Assembly: GCF_900230185.1 (NCBI RefSeq) | Contig: NZ_OCSR01000001.1 | Coordinates: 4,588,001-4,652,000, forward strand | Direction: 5' to 3' | Length of the DNA: 64,000 bases | DNA from: Burkholderia sp. OK233 | GTDB lineage: Bacteria > Pseudomonadota > Gammaproteobacteria > Burkholderiales > Burkholderiaceae | Part shown: positions 61,867 through 64,000 of the stretch, piece after piece | Position numbering within the stretch: the stretch's first letter is position 1 | Layout of the letters: each line of letters starts with the position of its first letter | The notes under the pieces: generated by a model | What the model was told of the DNA's origin: nothing | Databases searched by the model: none | Seen by the model: only the letters and a program-made list of their open reading frames with translations | Made by a program: the position numbers and the translations under genes

Positions 61867-63105
61867 TCAGTGCGCGTGTGCGTCGACCGACATGCTGTGG
61901 ATGAATTTTTGCAGGAAGCGCTCGCAAGCCACGAGTTGATCCAGCGCGACGAATTCGTTGGCTTTGTGCGCCTGCTGGATGTCGCCGGGACCGCACACAA
62001 TGCTCGGAATGCCCGCCAGCGAGAACAACCCCGCTTCGGTGCCGTACGCGACCTTGCGCTTGTCCTGGTCCGCGGTCAGCGCACGCACGAGTTGCGTGAT
62101 CGCGGCTTGTTCAGACGAATCGAGGCCGGGCGCCGCGGCGATTTTCGTGATCTCGATGGCGGCAGATGGATGCTCGCGCAACATTTTCGGCAGCAGCGTT
62201 TCGCGTGCATATTGATCGATGCGCTGGAAGATCGGTTCGGGATCGAGTGTGGGCAGATTGCGGAATTCGAATTGGAACTTGCATTCGGCGGGCACGGTAT
62301 TGATCGCGTTGCCGCCGATGATCGTGCTGGTTTGCGCAGTGGTGAAGGGCACGTCGTACAGTTCGTCGAACGGGCCTTGTGCGCGGAATTGATCGGCCAT
62401 ATCGCGGATGTAGCAGATCAGGCGCGCGGCGTATTCGATCGCATTCAGGCCCTTCGGTGTGAGCGACGAATGCGCCGCCTGGCCGCGCACGCAGCACTGA
62501 TATGCGTTGATGCCTTTGTGTGCCACGATCGGGCGCATGCTGGTCGGCTCGCCGACGATGCAGCCGTCCGGCTTCACACCACGCTTCATCAGATCTGCAA
62601 TCAGGAGCGGTGCGCCGGCACACCCCACTTCCTCGTCGAACGACAACGCGAAGTGAATTGGCCTCGCGAGCCTGGCGCGCTGCATTTCGGGCACGAGCGC
62701 AAGCGCCGCGCCGATGAAACCTTTCATGTCGCAGGTGCCGCGGCCGTACAGCTTATCGCCGCGAATTTCCGGTTTGAACGGATCGCTGTCCCATTGCTGA
62801 CCGTCTACGGGCACGACATCTGTATGGCCCGACAGCACGACTCCGCCGTTGGTCTCACCGTCGTGCGCGGGAATCGTTGCGAACAGATTCGCCCATTTGC
62901 CGCTTTCGTCGTGGGTGAGCGTGGCTTCGATGCCGACTGCGCGTAATTCGTCGCGTACGGTTTCGATCAGACCGAGATTCGGGTTGCGGCTTACCGTGTC
63001 CATTGACACGAGACGGGTCACCCAGGGAAGCGAGGCAGGCGAGGAAGAATTCGATTCAGAGGCGGGCGTTTGCGAGGACTGCGCCGTTTCAGCGACGTGA
63101 GACAT
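61867..63105 (-). CDS. argE: Acetylornithine deacetylase, ArgE-type M20 hydrolase
   Basis: A 412-residue dinuclear zinc hydrolase. H94 and D96 (SGHTDVVPVDG), D127 region (GRGTCDMKGF) and the catalytic glutamates in SFDEEVG form the metal site; a dimerisation domain lies in the middle. It removes the acetyl group from N-acetylornithine in arginine synthesis. The first 25 residues are Ser/Ala-rich. ATG 63105 has GGAG 7 nt upstream; an in-frame start at 63183 is less well supported. Exact substrate among M20 deacylases is inferred. Confidence 0.88.
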   Translation of the reverse strand: MSHVAETAQSSQTPASESNSSSPASLPWVTRLVSMDTVSRNPNLGLIETVRDELRAVGIEATLTHDESGKWANLFATIPAHDGETNGGVVLSGHTDVVPVDGQQWDSDPFKPEIRGDKLYGRGTCDMKGFIGAALALVPEMQRARLARPIHFALSFDEEVGCAGAPLLIADLMKRGVKPDGCIVGEPTSMRPIVAHKGINAYQCCVRGQAAHSSLTPKGLNAIEYAARLICYIRDMADQFRAQGPFDELYDVPFTTAQTSTIIGGNAINTVPAECKFQFEFRNLPTLDPEPIFQRIDQYARETLLPKMLREHPSAAIEITKIAAAPGLDSSEQAAITQLVRALTADQDKRKVAYGTEAGLFSLAGIPSIVCGPGDIQQAHKANEFVALDQLVACERFLQKFIHSMSVDAHAH

Positions 63106-63158
63106 GACAAGACTCCAGCATTTGAGTCTTTCGATCATACCCAAAAAAAACGCACCCG

Positions 63159-63192
63159 TATGCTGCGGCGCGCGTTTGCGCACCGCAGCATA
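63159..63192. other. GC-rich hairpin between argE and mfd
   Basis: TATGCTGCGG (63159-63168) pairs with CCGCAGCATA (63183-63192). It stands beside the A/T-flanked terminator at 63196 and may act with it. Confidence 0.5.
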
Positions 63193-63195
63193 AAC

Positions 63196-63225
63196 AAAAA
63201 ACGGCTAGACGTACCCCGTTTTTTT
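63196..63225. terminator. Terminator of mfd
   Basis: AAAAAACGG (63196-63204) pairs with CCGTTTTTT (63216-63224). T-runs on both strands allow bidirectional use. It lies about 105 bp past the mfd stop. Confidence 0.75.
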
Positions 63226-63329
63226 AATGGCGCCGGCGTTGGTTCCGGCATCGGCACCGGTATCGGAACCGGTGTTGACGCCGGTGTTGACACGATACCG
63301 GCGCTTGAGCAGCCAGCGGTTCGACACAG

Positions 63330-64000
63330 TTAGCGCGCAGCAGCCGTGGCCGCCGTGCCGCGGCTGGGTGTGCCGAGTGCGCGCAAGGTTTCTTTCACCG
63401 TCGCCACACGCACGGCCAGATCCGGGCTGCGTGTTTCAATGCGCAGCTTGTCCTGGCCCGCGAGCTTGATGTGCTTGTGTTTCTGCACCATCTCGATGAT
63501 CCGCATCGCGTCGATTGGCGGATTGGGGATGAACTGCAAGCCGATCACCGTTTCGCCCGCATCGATCTTCGAAATGCCCAAGGGCTTTGCCGCCAACCGC
63601 AGGCGATGCGTCTCGACAAGCGCATGCGCTTGCGGCGGCAACTTGCCGAAGCGGTCGATCAACTCTTCCTGAATGCTGTCGATCGAATCGTTGTGTTCGC
63701 AATTAGCGAGGCGCTTGTAGAGCGACAGGCGTTCCTGCACGTCGCCGCAATAGTCCGCCGGCAGGATCGCGGGTGCGTGCAGATTGATCTCGGTGGTCGC
63801 CGCGAGCGGTGCGGTGAGGTCCGGCTCCCTGCCTTCCTTGAGCGCCTTCACGGCGTCGTTCAGCATGTCGGTGTAAAGCTGGAATCCGATCTCCTGAATC
63901 TCACCCGATTGCTTGTCGCCAAGCACTTCACCCGTACCGCGGATTTCGAGGTCGTGCATCGCGAGATAGAAGCCCGAACCGAGTTCCTCCATCTGCTGGA
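63330..64000 (-). CDS. mfd: Transcription-repair coupling factor Mfd (C-terminal part only)
   Basis: The last 223 residues of Mfd are in the window; the start lies beyond 64000. The frame is open to the edge, with QQMEELGSGFYLAMHDLEIR (end of the translocase, RecG-like motif) followed by GEVLGDKQSGEIQEIGF and the D7 domain to the stop at 63330. Mfd removes stalled RNA polymerase and recruits UvrA to lesions. The C terminus ends in an Ala/Thr-rich tail. Confidence 0.95.
   Translation of the reverse strand, partial: QQMEELGSGFYLAMHDLEIRGTGEVLGDKQSGEIQEIGFQLYTDMLNDAVKALKEGREPDLTAPLAATTEINLHAPAILPADYCGDVQERLSLYKRLANCEHNDSIDSIQEELIDRFGKLPPQAHALVETHRLRLAAKPLGISKIDAGETVIGLQFIPNPPIDAMRIIEMVQKHKHIKLAGQDKLRIETRSPDLAVRVATVKETLRALGTPSRGTAATAAAR

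Noticed and set aside
63226..63297. Imperfect GGTATCGG/GGTGTTGAC repeats between argE and mfd
   Set aside because: Short, degenerate and GC-rich; compatible with simple sequence drift. No function suggested.
1..64000. tRNA genes, rRNA genes, CRISPR arrays, prophage or origin
   Set aside because: No tRNA-like cloverleaf, rRNA, regularly spaced repeats with spacers, phage structural genes or DnaA-box cluster was recognised.

Overview
The window is chromosomal DNA from a Burkholderiaceae beta-proteobacterium, most likely Paraburkholderia (inference). The evidence is high GC with strong third-position GC bias, the order rpmE2-rho-trxA, ffs-dnaX-ybaB-recR, surE-pcm-nlpD-rpoS and bamD/rluD-pgeF, and a phaC-phaA-phaB-phaR polyhydroxyalkanoate block next to rimO. 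The genes are dense and intact. I see no insertion sequence, prophage, CRISPR array, tRNA, rRNA or replication origin.

Layout. 1-7 kb, mostly minus strand: the 3'-truncated end of an ArnT-like glycosyltransferase, rpmE2, a MerR-MFS-mtfA operon, rho and trxA. 7.4-11.8 kb: 4.5S SRP RNA, then dnaX, ybaB and recR. 11.9-16.1 kb: a family III CoA-transferase followed by a three-gene ABC importer of the nitrate/sulfonate/taurine class. 16.2-26.8 kb: a quinone oxidoreductase (minus), then surE-pcm-nlpD-rpoS, a PolB-type exonuclease, rlmD, and the divergent bamD and rluD-pgeF. 27.1-37.4 kb: phaC, phaA, phaB and phaR, a tRNA-dihydrouridine synthase that appears inserted beside a broken copy of the rimO 5' end, rimO, a PfkB kinase and bktB. 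37.5-41.1 kb: a secreted hypothetical protein, a cystathionine beta-lyase, a frameshifted small membrane gene, a 43-residue membrane ORF and serB. 41.2-47.4 kb: a 12-bp tandem repeat, a cytochrome P450, and the NHEJ pair ku and ligD with a small disordered protein. 47.5-55.4 kb: a LysR/zinc-type dehydrogenase divergent pair, a secreted protein, fetAB, an AsmA-family protein and a hypothetical. 55.7-60.1 kb: a three-gene signalling cluster (histidine kinase, single-domain receiver, REC-PAS-kinase-REC hybrid). 60.1-64 kb: mscL, a threonine dehydratase, an ArgE-type deacetylase and the 3' end of mfd.

How the genes work together. PhaA and PhaB make 3-hydroxybutyryl-CoA, PhaC polymerises it, PhaR is the likely repressor, and BktB 3 kb downstream adds a thiolase for longer acyl chains. 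Ku and LigD form a two-component end-joining machine. NlpD, RpoS, SurE and Pcm form the conserved stationary-phase block. The CoA-transferase and ABC importer probably serve uptake and activation of one unknown acid or sulfonate.

The best leads beyond routine annotation are: the duplicated, truncated rimO leader next to dus; two genes (dnaX, surE) whose -10 box lies exactly 6 nt before the ATG, suggesting leaderless mRNAs; the complete-looking phosphorelay without a DNA-binding output; a one-base frameshift in a membrane gene followed by a 43-aa membrane ORF; and several repeats and hairpins in intergenic DNA. I did not find a clearly new biological system.
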